Positions 12,179 to 22,911 of a stretch of 64,000 nucleotides of DNA are shown piece after piece. How positions within the stretch are numbered: the stretch's first letter is position 1; the number at the start of each line of letters is the position of its first letter. A program made the translations under genes and the position numbers. The notes beneath the pieces are model-generated. The model was given only the letters and a program-made list of their open reading frames with translations. It did no database searches and was not told the origin of the DNA. Source of the DNA: Theocolax elegans (lineage: Eukaryota; Arthropoda; Insecta; Hymenoptera; Cerocephalidae); NCBI GenBank assembly GCA_026168455.1, contig CM047426.1, positions 69,598,916-69,662,915 on the forward strand, read 5' to 3'.

Positions 12179-12692
12179 CGAAACACCCCCGGTGTCCTTC
12201 GGTTTACTACAACTTCTTACTCTAACTACTTTTACTCATTAAACAAAAGTTATTCACCCTTAATTATATATCATATAATTTAAAATAACTCTTACAACTA
12301 CTACTACTCTCCTAACAACGATTCGTTCGCGATACTACTTCTTCCCTCGCACGGGCGTCGGACCGAATTGCACACTTTAATTTTTATTTATTTATTTAAT
12401 AACCACCACCATTATAAAATAAAAATAAATAATAAAAATAGAAAATAGAATAATTAATAAAAAAAAATTATATTATTATACCTATTCCCTCTCTCTTCCG
12501 GCGTATTCTCCTCTACTACCGACGGTTTTCTTCTTATATACATCTTAACTCTATTATGTACATCTTTTCTTCTTCCTCACAACTACCGACGATTTCTTCT
12601 TCTTCTTTCTCTTCTTCTTCTACTTAGGGCTCCCTGACGGGTACTCTTGCCGTAGGGCCTACCCTATTCCTCTGCTCTACCACCGGCGGGGA
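12179..12692 (-). other. Gypsy 3' non-coding interior
   Basis: Lies between the end of integrase and the polypurine tract. It contains an AT-rich run near 12400-12480 and pyrimidine-rich runs near 12590-12630. No gene such as env is recognisable. Confidence 0.6.
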
Positions 12693-14839
12693 TTATTCTC
12701 CTGTTTTCCTTTGTGACACACATCTGCGGGGTTGAATAAAACGTTTTAATTCGGTGACATGCGATTTCGCAATTTTCCGACTGTTTCCTTCACCACTACC
12801 CAACACATAAACTGTAGGGGACAACACTTTTACGATATCAAACGGTCCTTCATATTTCGGCGCAAGTTTGGCGGAATATTTATTCGCGGCGTTAGATAAC
12901 GTGTGTACTCTTCTAAGTACTAAATCTCCGACGGTGAAACTAACATCTTTACGTCCCTTATTATACTGTTTCTCCTGCTTGGCACGTGCTTGATCTATGT
13001 GTCGAGCTACCAAATCTCGCAGGGCATCTAAACGTTTCATCCTCTCTTTCCATACCTCCGGCGGAATTCTAACGACTGGTCTATGACCTTCTACTTCTCT
13101 CCTCGAGCTTTTCACTGGTTTAGGGTGTCTACCGAAATTCAAAAAGGCAGGTGACACCTTAGTGGAGGATTGTACGGCGGTGTTTACGGCATGGCGAAAT
13201 TCGTGCACGTGCACGTCCCAATTCCGATGGTCTCCACCGACAAATGCTGCTATCATCGCCTTCAGAGTTCTATTACTTCTCTCGACCGGATTAGCCTGGG
13301 GAAAATACGGAGGTGTCGTGACGTGCTTAACCCCGTACTCCGCCAAAGTAGCTTTCAACAACTTGTTGTCGAATTCTCGACCATTGTCTGAGAGAATTAA
13401 TCTGGCGTCTCCCAACGGAATAGCACTAATTCCTCGAACGCCCTCGCAACCGACTTTCCGTCTGCTGATCGCAAAGGTTTCACCTCAATCCACCTGGTGA
13501 AGAGATCCTGGAACACCACCAAGTATCGACACTGGCTCTTGCTTGGTGGAAATTCCATGAGATCAGCGGCTACCACTGCCCATGGTCTCTCTACGATCCG
13601 GCTTCCCATTAATCCGACGGGTCCTGTCTGCGATACCTTGTATTGCTGGCAGGTCTGGCAACTACGTACAAAGTCATGGGTGTCATACCACATGCCCTTC
13701 CAATAATAGTCTCTGGCCAGTTTGTCGTACGTCTTCTCGATCCCTAAGTGCCCAGCAGACGTGACACAGTGCGACTCTTGTAACACTTGTTGACGATGAT
13801 CTGCTGGCACAACTAGCCTCCAACCTTCTTCCGGCGTAGCTATTGGATCGAGTAATGGGTCGTATCTATGGCGATACAATAAGCCGTTCTCTACCTTCCA
13901 ACCGTTGAATTTGGCTGGACGTTCTGGCACTTCTTTCAGCATCCTAAGATACCATTGGTCCGCTATCTCTTCAAACGCGGCCACATCTTCTTCTTCCGAC
14001 GGGAACATCCTGGACAAGGCGTCTGGGGCGTGGTTCATAGCTCCTCTCCTATGTACCACCTTGAAGTCCCATTGCTGCATCTCCAAGGCCCATCTGGCAA
14101 GACGGCCAGTTGGGTCCTTGAGATTCTGCAGCCATCGAAGGGCACTATGGTCAGTTATGACCGTAAAGGTGTAACCTTCGATGTACGGACGCTACTTTTT
14201 AATCGCCCACAGCATGGCGAGACACTCCTTCTCCGACGTCGTATAGTTCTTCTCAGCCGGCGTCAACACTCGGCTGATATATACGATCGGATGTTCTCCA
14301 TCTTCCTTCTCCTGTGTGAGGACGGCTCCCAAGGCGAAATTACTGGCGTCGCACTGGATAGTAAACGGCTTACTAAAATCCGGCCTTGCGAGCACTGGCG
14401 CCTGGGTGAGAGCTTTCTTCAGAGCGTCGAAAGCCTCCTGTTGCTCATCTCCCCACATCCATTCTTGGCTTTTACGAAGAAGTTTTACCAAAGGTACTTT
14501 CAGCTCAGAGTCCTTTTCAATGAACCTGGCGTACCACCCGACCATTCCCAGGAACCGGCGCAATTCTCTGACATTGCGGGGCTCTGGGTATTCTACTACC
14601 GGCGAAACTTTCTCTGGATCAGGGCGCAATCCTTGGCTATCCAGGATAAAGCCTAAATACGTTACACTGGAACAGCAAAACTCGCACTTATCCCGGTTAA
14701 CCATCAAACCAGCATCCACGAGCTTCCTCAATACTAACTCCAGCCACTTCAGATGCTCGTCAAAATCTTCTGTTACTATGATTATATCATCTAGGTAACA
14801 GAGGATATACGGCTCGTACTCTGGTACTTCCGGGACCAT
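12693..14839 (-). pseudogene. pol: Gypsy pol (RT C-terminal part, RNase H, integrase)
   Basis: Read on the minus strand from 14839. The RT starts only just before its catalytic box (CYLDDIIIVTEDF, about 14800), so the RT N-terminus and protease are missing. RNase H follows (FTIQCDASNFALGAVL, YTTSEKECLAML), then the integrase zinc domain (HCVTSAGHLGIEKT with CQTCQQYK) and the catalytic core (VVAADLMEFP, then LSDNGREF, then NPVERSNRTLKA). Two later breaks are visible: an in-frame TAG at 14189-14191 after AMLWAIKK, and a frameshift near 13400-13415 just before LSDNGREF. The C-terminal GPFDIVKVLSPTVY segment ends at 12693. All three integrase acidic residues are present. Confidence 0.92.
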
Positions 14840-15599
14840 TCGGACTCAATGCGGCTTCTCGATCACTCCTACTCTCTACTGGCGGAACCTGATCAGATCT
14901 AGCGGGAAATACACCCATTCGTATCAGTAACGCATCCCATTCGGTCGGATGTTGGCGGATATAATTACACAACTCCGGCGGAATTGTGAGAGGCGCTGGC
15001 GCATAACTAGTTGATGGTAATGCAATCGACGACGTAATCGGCAAGCCTAACCCAGACTGCGTCGTAAACGTATTGGAATACGTGCAGGTAGTCTGCGTGG
15101 CGACTGTCGTGTACGTTGGAACTCTCTTGTCGGCTGCATCTTCTCTGTCGGTTCCACTTGGCCGTAACTCGCTATCCGCCTCACTGTCCGCTAAGCTACC
15201 ATCTTCAGAGGTTACCGTCTCTCTGTCGCCTACTCCCTTATCTGTAGTGACAACGCTCTTCTTCCACCTTCGTCTCTGCTTGGCAGCATTATCGACTGCC
15301 ATCATCACCTTTGCTCGATAAGCACCTGCGCTTACCGACTCCTTACGTATCTCCGCATGGTCTTCGTCCCATTCGTACCATGGAATATTATCATTATCCG
15401 GTTCGGCTTCCCGCAACCGGGCACGCAATAGTCTATCCCGCAACGCAGCGCTTGATCCGGCGGCACACAGCCGTCGTGACGCTAACTCTCGACCGACATG
15501 TTCATCCGCCATTTTGGCGATCGTCCGCTTCATATTACGTCTCTCTCTACCGGCGGTACCCTCGAGTAATATATGCATCTGTTCGACGTGTTCGGCCAT
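14840..15599 (-). pseudogene. gag: Gypsy gag N-terminal part with SAP-like motif
   Basis: The frame opens with an ATG at 15597-15599 (MAEHVEQMHILL). A segment of about 35 residues near the start (VGRELASRRLCAAGSSAALR followed by DRLLRARL) resembles the SAP helix-loop-helix found at the N-terminus of some insect Gypsy gag proteins. The rest is Ser/Thr-rich and low in conserved features. No CCHC knuckle is found: the frame runs into RT sequence near 14840, out of phase, so the gag C-terminus, knuckle, protease and RT palm N-terminus were lost in one deletion. Gag identity rests on position after the PBS plus the SAP-like stretch. Confidence 0.7.
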
Positions 15600-16025
15600 T
15601 TTAAATTATTAATCCGACGGTTAAATAAATTTATAAAATTATAATAAACCGACCCGGATCCTTCAAACGGGTTATTCGACACGGCAAAATTCACAAATGA
15701 TTACTACCACCACCACAACAATTATTATCTACAAACCTCGTGCCGTGAGGTACTAATTATCAATAACTAAATTAATTGAAAATAAATTATCACCTCGTGC
15801 TTACACTCTCAAGCACAATATATCTATATACTATATAACTGGCGGTTTACAAACTGGCAACCTGTAACAGAATAAAAGTCTGGCGGTTTGGCAATTTGTT
15901 CAAATATCGGCAATTAATATTGGCGGTTCCGGCGTAATTGCTCTACTACCGGCGGTCAATACCGGCAATTCGTTGTATTTTGAATAACACCTGAAACAGA
16001 AATACAATTCTGGCGGAAAACACAA

Positions 16026-16063
<38 letters not shown>

Positions 16064-16327
16064 AATATTTATATAAAACAGATATATATGTAAATACAAT
16101 CAATATATAATTATTAATAATATTTAATAATAATCAAATGAATTGTATAATTGGCACGAGGTTTACACAAACAGGAGGGCCCGCCCAATTGGCAATAGGT
16201 ATACATAAAAATTTATCATAAATTACCACTACTTCAAAAAAAATTTAACACTTATAAATGGTGTTGATTTTACACAAAAATGCCGGACGGATACTCAATC
16301 ACACACTTTACTCTGCCGTCAATTACT
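15600..16327 (-). other. Gypsy 5' leader
   Basis: Non-coding stretch between PBS and gag, with a (TA)n microsatellite at about 16028-16061 and many ccggcggt-like words. Probably leader with packaging function by position only. Confidence 0.6.
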
Positions 16328-16345
16328 GCCCCACGTTGGGCGCCA
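16328..16345 (-). promoter_or_regulatory. tRNA primer-binding site
   Basis: On the minus strand this reads tggcgcccaacgtggggc, three bases after the end of the 5' LTR. A TGGCGCC start at this position is the usual form of a retroelement PBS. I did not determine which tRNA 3' end it matches. Confidence 0.8.
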
Positions 16346-16348
16346 TTT

Positions 16349-18317
16349 TGCGACGCTACTTTTCGTCGGGAAAAATCTAATTGGATTAAATTATAACCCG
16401 GCGGAGGTTCCGTCGTAACGACGTTGAAAATGGCTAGATATCACCGATTTGTATTTAATTGGGCGCCTGGCGATATTTAAATTAAAAATGAAATAACTGA
16501 ACTAATTACTTTACAAAACGACTCGGCAACCCGGCAAATCTCCACCTCGACTCCTCGTCACAGAGGGAATCCCGACGGCTGACCACCTCGGAACCGGCGG
16601 CTTTTAGAGTAAAGGAAAAATCAAATAACACACTCGCGATATAATAATCAAACTCAACTTAATTTATTGGAAATTTAAATAAGCAAAATATTACAACTTC
16701 CGACACCGACACAATATTAACGCGATCCGCGACCGACTCTCACACGTGCACACAATCTCTCACACAACTCCGTCCGTCCGGCAAATATAAGAATTTAATA
16801 TTTAAAATAATTCGGCCGCCCGTCGGGCTGACCGTAAATATTACTCGCCTAATAAATCTTTCTCAGCTCCAAGACCACTCTGCTCGACTCTACTTCTCGA
16901 CTACAACTCTGTACTCTACTCTGCTAAAAAAAATGGCTACTCTACTCAAATACTTTACTCTACAAAAATCGACTGCCTCGTCGGACGATCAGGTAGCGAA
17001 TCATCGAGACCGGCTTCTTCATCCGGCTCGCGGCGTGGCTTCATCCCCAAAATTAAGGATTTTCCTCCCCACCCTATCGCTATCCTTCTCTAACTTACTC
17101 TACACCTTATCTACCAACGTTGATTAGGGTGGTTGATTGCGTGATCGATACGCGTAGTCAGCCTTGATCTTATTTTCGTCAAGACCGATTATCCAATAAT
17201 AGTGGTTTACGTCACCACCAACCTGTTCATTATTGGTTGATCAGGCAACCAATCATCCCCGACACTCGGAAGGCGCGCATTACAAATAATTAACTACCAT
17301 ATCGGTAACCTATTCGGTGCTGCCGCCCCGTGCCTACCGGCTATGTAATTAATACTAACTATCCCGACACATTCACACAACAATTAGTATTTAATTTTCG
17401 CACTATTTACAACTATATACATACTATAAAATTATTAAAAATCGCCCCAAACTCTACCGACGGATCTACATAATTGTTATTTAAAATTAACTACTACGCA
17501 ACGTGATTAAAATAATTAATTAACCTAATATACGTGTGCGTGCTATATACTATAGTATATACGCATACATAGGTGTGCGCGCACCGTATAAATATGTATA
17601 TATATATATTCTAATATGCCGCGGTATACCTTTGCACGCATGCATTAGGTATACCGCGACTCCTACTCTACTCGCGCTCCCCTCGCTCCGCGCGCTCCCA
17701 CCCATTATCCCACTACGGTCGCTCACTCGAGCATCTTCGCGCGCGCAACACTCTCGCTGCTCGAGTGATTCCCCCTTCCCCGCGCACCACGCCTAGTGCC
17801 GCACGAGCGTCGCCGTCGGTGCCGCGTTCCCCGGTATACGGGTGTAAGGTGGGGGAGCACCCTGGCTCTCCCGACTACTATTGCGTAGTTCGGGCGTGCG
17901 CGCACCCATGCGCCATCTCAGCCGTCGTCGTCTGCTGAGCACGTGTGACGGTTGAGGTTAGGACGCCGCCTAACCTCCCGTCTTGTTGACATCAGCAGCG
18001 GGTACGCCAGGTATCGTGAGACGACCTGGGCTCGGTCCTTGGCTCACGATACCTCTCGGCCGTGGTCTGGGTCGTAGTCCGCGTACTACCGTCGGGTATC
18101 GGTCGCGTCGATCGTCGGCTCCGTCGCTACAACATACCCATACCGTAGGTATCAATATTCGCTTTAAAAGTGCATCGGTGCACTTCGGTCCGCCTGCGAG
18201 GGATTCGCTACCTGCGACGCGATCGCGAGCTATCATAATGTAACAATTATGCATGCACATGACTTGTATATACAAGCCATGTGCATGTACTTGTGCGTTG
18301 TATTTTACAACGTCACA
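16349..18317 (-). repeat. Gypsy 5' LTR
   Basis: Nearly identical to the left LTR (10190-12160). The differences are single bases and short indels scattered along the length, such as cccggcgg for cccgtcgg near the terminus. This LTR would drive transcription leftward. I did not assign U3/R/U5. Confidence 0.93.
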
Positions 18318-18319
18318 AT

Positions 18320-18350
<31 letters not shown>

Positions 18351-18352
18351 CT
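18318..18352. repeat. (ATTT)n tract
   Basis: About eight tandem attt units directly at the LTR edge, including the 4-bp copy that serves as the target duplication. Confidence 0.85.
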
Positions 18353-18694
18353 CAAATCTTTATACTATTTTACAATTAAGTATCGTACAGAGGGTGCAGC
18401 TGTACATAGGAGCCGGCTAACTTAATACTGTAACTTAATACCAACTTAAACTAATATTATAACTCATTTTTATGAGTCCTGCAACCTAACCAGTGTAAAC
18501 TGGTAAGTACACTGTTTAGTGCATAACTGTTTAAATTTTACTTTTTACTGTTAAACTCTTTACATATTTCGACTATTTTTTTATTTAAATATTTTATATT
18601 CTATATGTTTTATTCCTCAATTTTTGTAAACTATTTATTTATTTTTATTTCCAATATCTTATTAACATGGCACGAGCAGTTGTGTACGTATCTG
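18353..18694. other. Spacer, nothing recognised
   Basis: Contains gtacagagggtgcagctgta near 18390 and AT-rich DNA after it. It could be the tail of an unidentified retroelement next to the (ATTT)n tract, but no motif decides this. Confidence 0.35.
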
Positions 18695-19203
18695 TACACA
18701 CAAAGAAATTTGGGCACTGGGAATTCCCAACTAAAAGGAATACATAATTCCCAATATTAATTTGAACTATATATTACATAAATCGTAATGTATAAATACT
18801 AAAATGAGAATACAGTAGTTAAAATAATACCTATCTTAAAAATGATCAAAATAGGAATAAAATATATTCAAGCTGGTCATAAATAAATACAAAGAATTAT
18901 TCAATTCCCTCGTTTCCTCGTTCATAACACTTTATGCTAGAGTTGGGTGTATGGGACACCCAACATATAGTGTTAAAGAAATATAGTTGTGTTTACATTT
19001 TGGGCACTGAGAGATTGAACGCACCAGTCAATTGCGGTATTTCCAATTTGGGCATGTAGAGGTCCCATGTCGGAAAAACCTTATTCCGTATATTTATTAA
19101 ACTTAAAGATCCCTTATTTGTGATTTTAGAAATACTATTACTCGGGAATACGGAATTCCAAGTTAAGTTGGGATCTCCCAATGCCAAAATTTTTTTGTGT
19201 GTA
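18695..19203. mobile_element. ~510 bp MITE with TIRs
   Basis: Left end tacacacaaagaaatttggg, right end the inverted form (…ccaaaatttttttgtgtgta). Both continue inward with a gggaattcccaac / gggagatcccaac pairing. The interior has no coding frame of note. Confidence 0.65.
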
Positions 19204-19307
19204 GTCGAATTTATGTTTCTCGCAAGAATGACCTTCTCGATGTCATTTAATCTTGTAGAGCAGGTGAATCCAATCTTACAAGTAACTCTCCCAATCAGCA
19301 AGTACGT

Positions 19308-19731
19308 TTAGAATTTAATACTTGAAAAACGTTTGAACTACGTTTAAATTCAGTTAAAATGTTCTCAGTTAAAATCTATTTTTAACGTTGGATAAACAAA
19401 ATTATCCGACGTATACTATTATGGAGAATGCGCAGTTGTCACTTATCAATTATAGCCATGCGCAATTGTCATTTTTGCACATATAAATCATTTATATTTA
19501 TATATATATATTAATTTATATTTATAGATAAATATAAAAATAGCATTTGCGCATAACTATAATTGATAAGTAACAACTGCGCATGCTCCATAATAGTATA
19601 CATCGGATAATTTTGTTTATCCAAAGTTAAAAATACGTTAAAAAATATTACTTTCCTAAAATTAAAGAGAACAGTTTAACTAAATTTAAACATAGTTCAA
19701 ACGTTTTTCAAGTATTAAATTCTAATTGTGT
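19308..19731. mobile_element. ~425 bp fold-back MITE
   Basis: Almost a full hairpin. The end agaatttaatacttgaaaaa (19312) pairs with the complement near 19710, and atactattatggagaatgcg (about 19413) pairs with its complement near 19590. The centre is near 19515 in an AT-rich loop. Non-coding. Confidence 0.75.
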
Positions 19732-19880
19732 GTTGATAGGGCAGTAATGTGGAAACATTTCCTTATGCCGTTTTGAGAAATCTACACGGAGAAAAATGTT
19801 CGATTACAAATTACTATACTCTTTAGGAAAGGCAGGAAAAAACTACCAGAATGAAAAAAATGGTAAAATTTAATACATAT

Positions 19881-20616
19881 TGTGACGGAAATCGTCACAC
19901 AACTATTCGCGGCGAACAAAGCATTTAAACTCATGTTAAATGTAAGTCGTCGGAGCCTTTGGTATGTCAAGGCCAACCGACGACATTTGTTTACGTCGAT
20001 CAAGTGTACAATTACGCGCGCAATAGTACGTAAGGATGAGAGCGCGAGAGTGTGTATGTGTTTCCCAGGAGGACACAGGGACAAGGATCGGCTGGGCCAT
20101 CCACGGGGCGCACCACGGTAAGTCTTCTTATATTACCGCGCGTTCCCCCCCTACCCCGAGTGTATGTGTGTGTGTACATCGGGAGTGTGTTCGGGTACGC
20201 TGGTACCCGAATAGCGGAGATCAGGAAGGAGTCAACCGCAGGCGAGTATCTCGATCGGGTTGGCTCCCGATACTTCCGCCCGCACGAAGTAATATTGTCG
20301 CGGCTCGAGGCCTGGATGGCCAAATTGTTAAAGTAAATTAAAATAAATGTTTTATTTCTTTTTATTTTAATTCTGAGTTTGTTTTGTTCTCCCCGCTCCC
20401 GCCGACATCCTTTAATTTTTATAAATCGTGTCGAGGCAAGGAGGATCGCCTGAATCCTCCATACCGTACGTCCCAGCGAACTCGCGTTCCTGGCGACAGC
20501 CCGCCGTTCGGATAAATTAAATAATTGTGTGCGCGGTATTGGGCAACGCGGCCCAACGGTCAAATTTAATTATAAAAATGAATTAAATTCACCGGGTTCG
20601 CGAATACCACGTCACA
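19881..20616. mobile_element. Solo LTR of a Gypsy-like element
   Basis: A 736-bp GC-richer block that starts tgtgacgg and ends cgtcaca, flanked on both sides by the 4-bp ATAT (19877-19880 and 20617-20620). The TG...CA ends and perfect 4-bp duplication define a solo LTR left by recombination between two LTRs. The termini resemble those of the Gypsy at 10190-18317 (TGTGACG). Since both ends read TGTGACG from outside in, I could not fix orientation. Open frames within it are incidental. Confidence 0.8.
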
Positions 20617-20654
20617 ATATAAACTAATATATAAAAATTTAATGTCTATTTACC

Positions 20655-20688
20655 AGGGGGGCTTCGCCCCCCTGCGCGCTTTGCGCGC
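20655..20688. other. Two adjacent GC-rich perfect hairpins
   Basis: aggggggcttcgcccccct (20655-20673) and gcgcgctttgcgcgc (20674-20688) are back-to-back perfect stem-loops in otherwise AT-rich DNA. The element they belong to, if any, is not identified. A terminator-like or transposon-end role is only a guess. Confidence 0.7.
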
Positions 20689-20799
20689 CAACCCACTATT
20701 TTTAATTTCGAAAATGGTTTTTCGTAATTAATTTATTTGAAATAATGTTTTAAATTCTATTATTTTTTCACTACCATGGCCACCTTAGAAATTAAATAG

Positions 20800-20805
20800 A
20801 TTCAC
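20800..20805 (+). repeat. Polinton target duplication, left copy (ATTCAC)
   Basis: Six bases directly left of the terminal AGTAGATAGG, identical to 31021-31026. A 6-bp duplication is the known size for Polinton/Maverick integration. Confidence 0.9.
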
Positions 20806-21050
20806 AGTAGATAGGCTATGTGCGTTCTAGCTCAGAGCCAGAATGCATATAGGTTTTGGAGGTCAAACCCCCTCTCCCTCCCCCTCTCAATAACCCAGAG
20901 TCAGAAGGTATGTGCGTTCTAGCGCAGAGCCAGAACGCACATACGTTTTGGGTCGAAACAAACCCCTCCCCTCTCCCTCCCCCTCTCAATAACCCAGAAT
21001 CAGAAGGTATGTGCGTTCTAGCTCTGAGCCAAAATCCGCATAGCTCTTGG
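20806..21050 (+). repeat. Polinton left terminal repeat
   Basis: Built from about three ~91-100 bp units starting tatgtgcgttctagc at 20818, 20909 and 21009, separated by pyrimidine-rich ccctctccctccccctctc. Each unit holds a small palindrome (tgtgcgttctagc with gccagaacgcacata). The terminus matches the inverted right end. Confidence 0.85.
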
Positions 21051-21830
21051 CAGCAGTTTCCATACGGATAATACTGTGAATTGAGAAATAATTTCACATT
21101 GCTTATATTACAATGATCAAACTTGCTCGCATTAGCTGTTGCTACACCTTCTCGATTGGTTTGAAATCCAAGAATGACAAACCGTGGTTTTTCTAACTGA
21201 TTAGAAATTTTGACAGTCCATACATGTTTAGTTGTAGCTGGAAGTAGTGGATACTCGTACAACTCCCAACTTCGAAAACTCACATCAATCGGTTTGCTCT
21301 TTTGAATATGATTGAGCAGACGAATTTTATCCGTATTATTTACAGATACATATGGCACATACCACTCTATTTTATTTAATTGGATTTTAAAATCTTCTGC
21401 CTCTGTTTGAATCATTTGTGATTTTTTGTTTCTCTTCAACATCAATCTAACCAGCATTCTTAATAATTGAAGTTTGACTAAGATTGAATGATACCCAACC
21501 TTTCATCAATGTAGTAAGACCAACATTCTTACACTTATCAATCTCTACAGCATTGATCTCATATCGTATTTCCTCAAACATATGACAGATGGCGTTGTTG
21601 ACTAAATCAGTTTTTTTAGTAACATTATTATCTTTATTCACTAACCGTCCACAAATATGCAGAGAACTGCGTGATGGTAATAGACACAAGTCTTGATGTT
21701 GAATAGATATTCGAATCTCATCACTGTTGTTAAAATTTGATACTGTGTATGGTTGGTAAGCATGTACCTCGTAATGCTCAAACGTTTCATCAAATTTCAC
21801 GTGCGACTGTATATTGAAAATGTCCTCCAT
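21051..21830 (-). pseudogene. Polinton major capsid protein, left copy, truncated
   Basis: Double jelly-roll major capsid gene of Polinton type. N-terminal part at 21447-21830 (EIRISIQHQDLCLLPSRSS) and C-terminal part at about 21051-21457 in another frame (RSWELYEYPLLP, FVILGFQTNREG). It stops at LFLNSQYYPYG, where the sequence runs directly into the terminal repeat, so the last residues are missing. The frame break near 21450 is at the same place as in the right copy, so the damage predates the duplication. It also lacks the upstream TATA segment present in the right copy. Confidence 0.8.
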
Positions 21831-21990
21831 TTTTCTTCGTAAAGCAACACAAGAATATACAAGTTACTTTCCACCAGGGATTCTTACGGCTTTTAAGCCA
21901 AGGGTTTTTAAAAACTGAATGTTTTGCTGTATTAGTGCTTTGGAAGCTCTATTCAGCCCTTACCAACTTTAGAATTGTAAACAATACCCA

Positions 21991-22677
21991 TTATGCTTGC
22001 TTTATGTGTAATCTAATGATAATCACTTCTTTTCGAAAATTAACCAAATTTCCGTTTTGAACGACTATGCGTATTTGTAAGTGATAAATACTCTTCACAA
22101 CGACTGGAAGATAAATGACGTGCGATGGCACTTCAACTATTTTATATCCTGGTGGTACTGCAGGAAAATATTCGTGTATCGTATGCGCTCGTTTCCCGTT
22201 TATATATGCACCAGAGGTGATGTTACACTCGATTTGTAGAGAGCTAACTTTGAGAATAGTTACTGGTAAATCAGAACTATGAGTGATGTTTTCTGCGAGA
22301 ACTCGTTCAGTAAAACCTAATATCGGTTCTATAGAGTCTTTTGGTAGAAAGTCAATAGGATGACTACACTTTATTTCACTACGTGGAGTATTATTGTTTG
22401 GTTTTAATGTTATTAAAATTCCTTGAGAGGCTAGAGTTTCGCGAAGATAATTGTCTACGTCTTCAATTTCGTAACTGCCAGTTGGAAGTGGAATTGCTTC
22501 TGATCCTACGTAAAATATATTACAATCTGTATCAATGTTAGGTATTGAATTAAATGTTAAAAGTTCTATCAAACCGAGAACGTAATTTTTATGTGGTGAA
22601 AGTTTAAGTGGTGACAAGTATTCAGCTTCAAGAATAGGTGAAATACCCGAAAGACTTAGAGTAAATGAATTTTCCAT
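21991..22677 (-). CDS. Polinton penton-like minor capsid protein, left copy
   Basis: Full-length 228-residue frame, differing from the right copy (27278-27964) at only a few residues. This protein family accompanies the major capsid gene in insect Polintons and is thought to be the minor (penton-type) capsid component; I rely on recognition, not a fold search. No signal peptide or membrane segment. A TATA-like motif (22720-22727 on the minus strand) lies about 45 bases upstream of the ATG. It is part of the inverted duplicated block. Confidence 0.7.
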   Translation of the reverse strand: MENSFTLSLSGISPILEAEYLSPLKLSPHKNYVLGLIELLTFNSIPNIDTDCNIFYVGSEAIPLPTGSYEIEDVDNYLRETLASQGILITLKPNNNTPRSEIKCSHPIDFLPKDSIEPILGFTERVLAENITHSSDLPVTILKVSSLQIECNITSGAYINGKRAHTIHEYFPAVPPGYKIVEVPSHVIYLPVVVKSIYHLQIRIVVQNGNLVNFRKEVIIIRLHIKQA

Positions 22678-22911
22678 GACTCTTTAAATCATTATGAGCA
22701 TAATTTCAACAGTCTGCTCCTTTTATACCTTTCATAAGTTGTTGCATAAAACTTGCAAACATAAGTGACCACAATTGTATGTATTATAGTCTTGGTATCT
22801 CGTATAGTTGTATTTAACTGTATCGACTCCCAGATATAACATTAAATCTAATGGTGGTTGAAGATCACGGTCGGGGCGTAGGATGGGACCCCCACCACTT
22901 TCTTTATTCTT

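Larger units (their letters stand above)
10190..18317 (-). mobile_element. Gypsy-type LTR retrotransposon, internally deleted, recent
   Basis: Two ~1.97 kb direct repeats flank a short 4.19 kb interior. In element orientation (minus strand) the LTRs begin TGTGACG and end GTCGCA. A 4-bp ATTT lies at 10186-10189 and at 18318-18321, as expected for a Gypsy target duplication, although the right flank is an (ATTT)n tract, which weakens this point. The order PBS, gag, RT, RNase H, integrase, PPT gives the Ty3/Gypsy class. The LTRs differ at only scattered positions, so insertion was recent, yet the coding part has a large gag-RT deletion, a nonsense codon and a frameshift. Confidence 0.93.
21051..22868 (-). 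repeat. Inverted duplicate of the Polinton capsid block (left arm)
   Basis: About 1.8 kb that is a near-identical reverse complement of about 27088-28943. It covers the protease C-terminus, the penton-like gene and the capsid gene. Similarity begins at the point reading ggttgaagatcac (about 22857-22869) and ends at the terminal repeat junction. A ~40-bp segment present in the right copy at about 27996-28037 is missing here. Confidence 0.88.

Noticed and set aside
20816..21071. Open frames over the Polinton left end
   Set aside because: They read through terminal repeat units and only mirror their periodicity.
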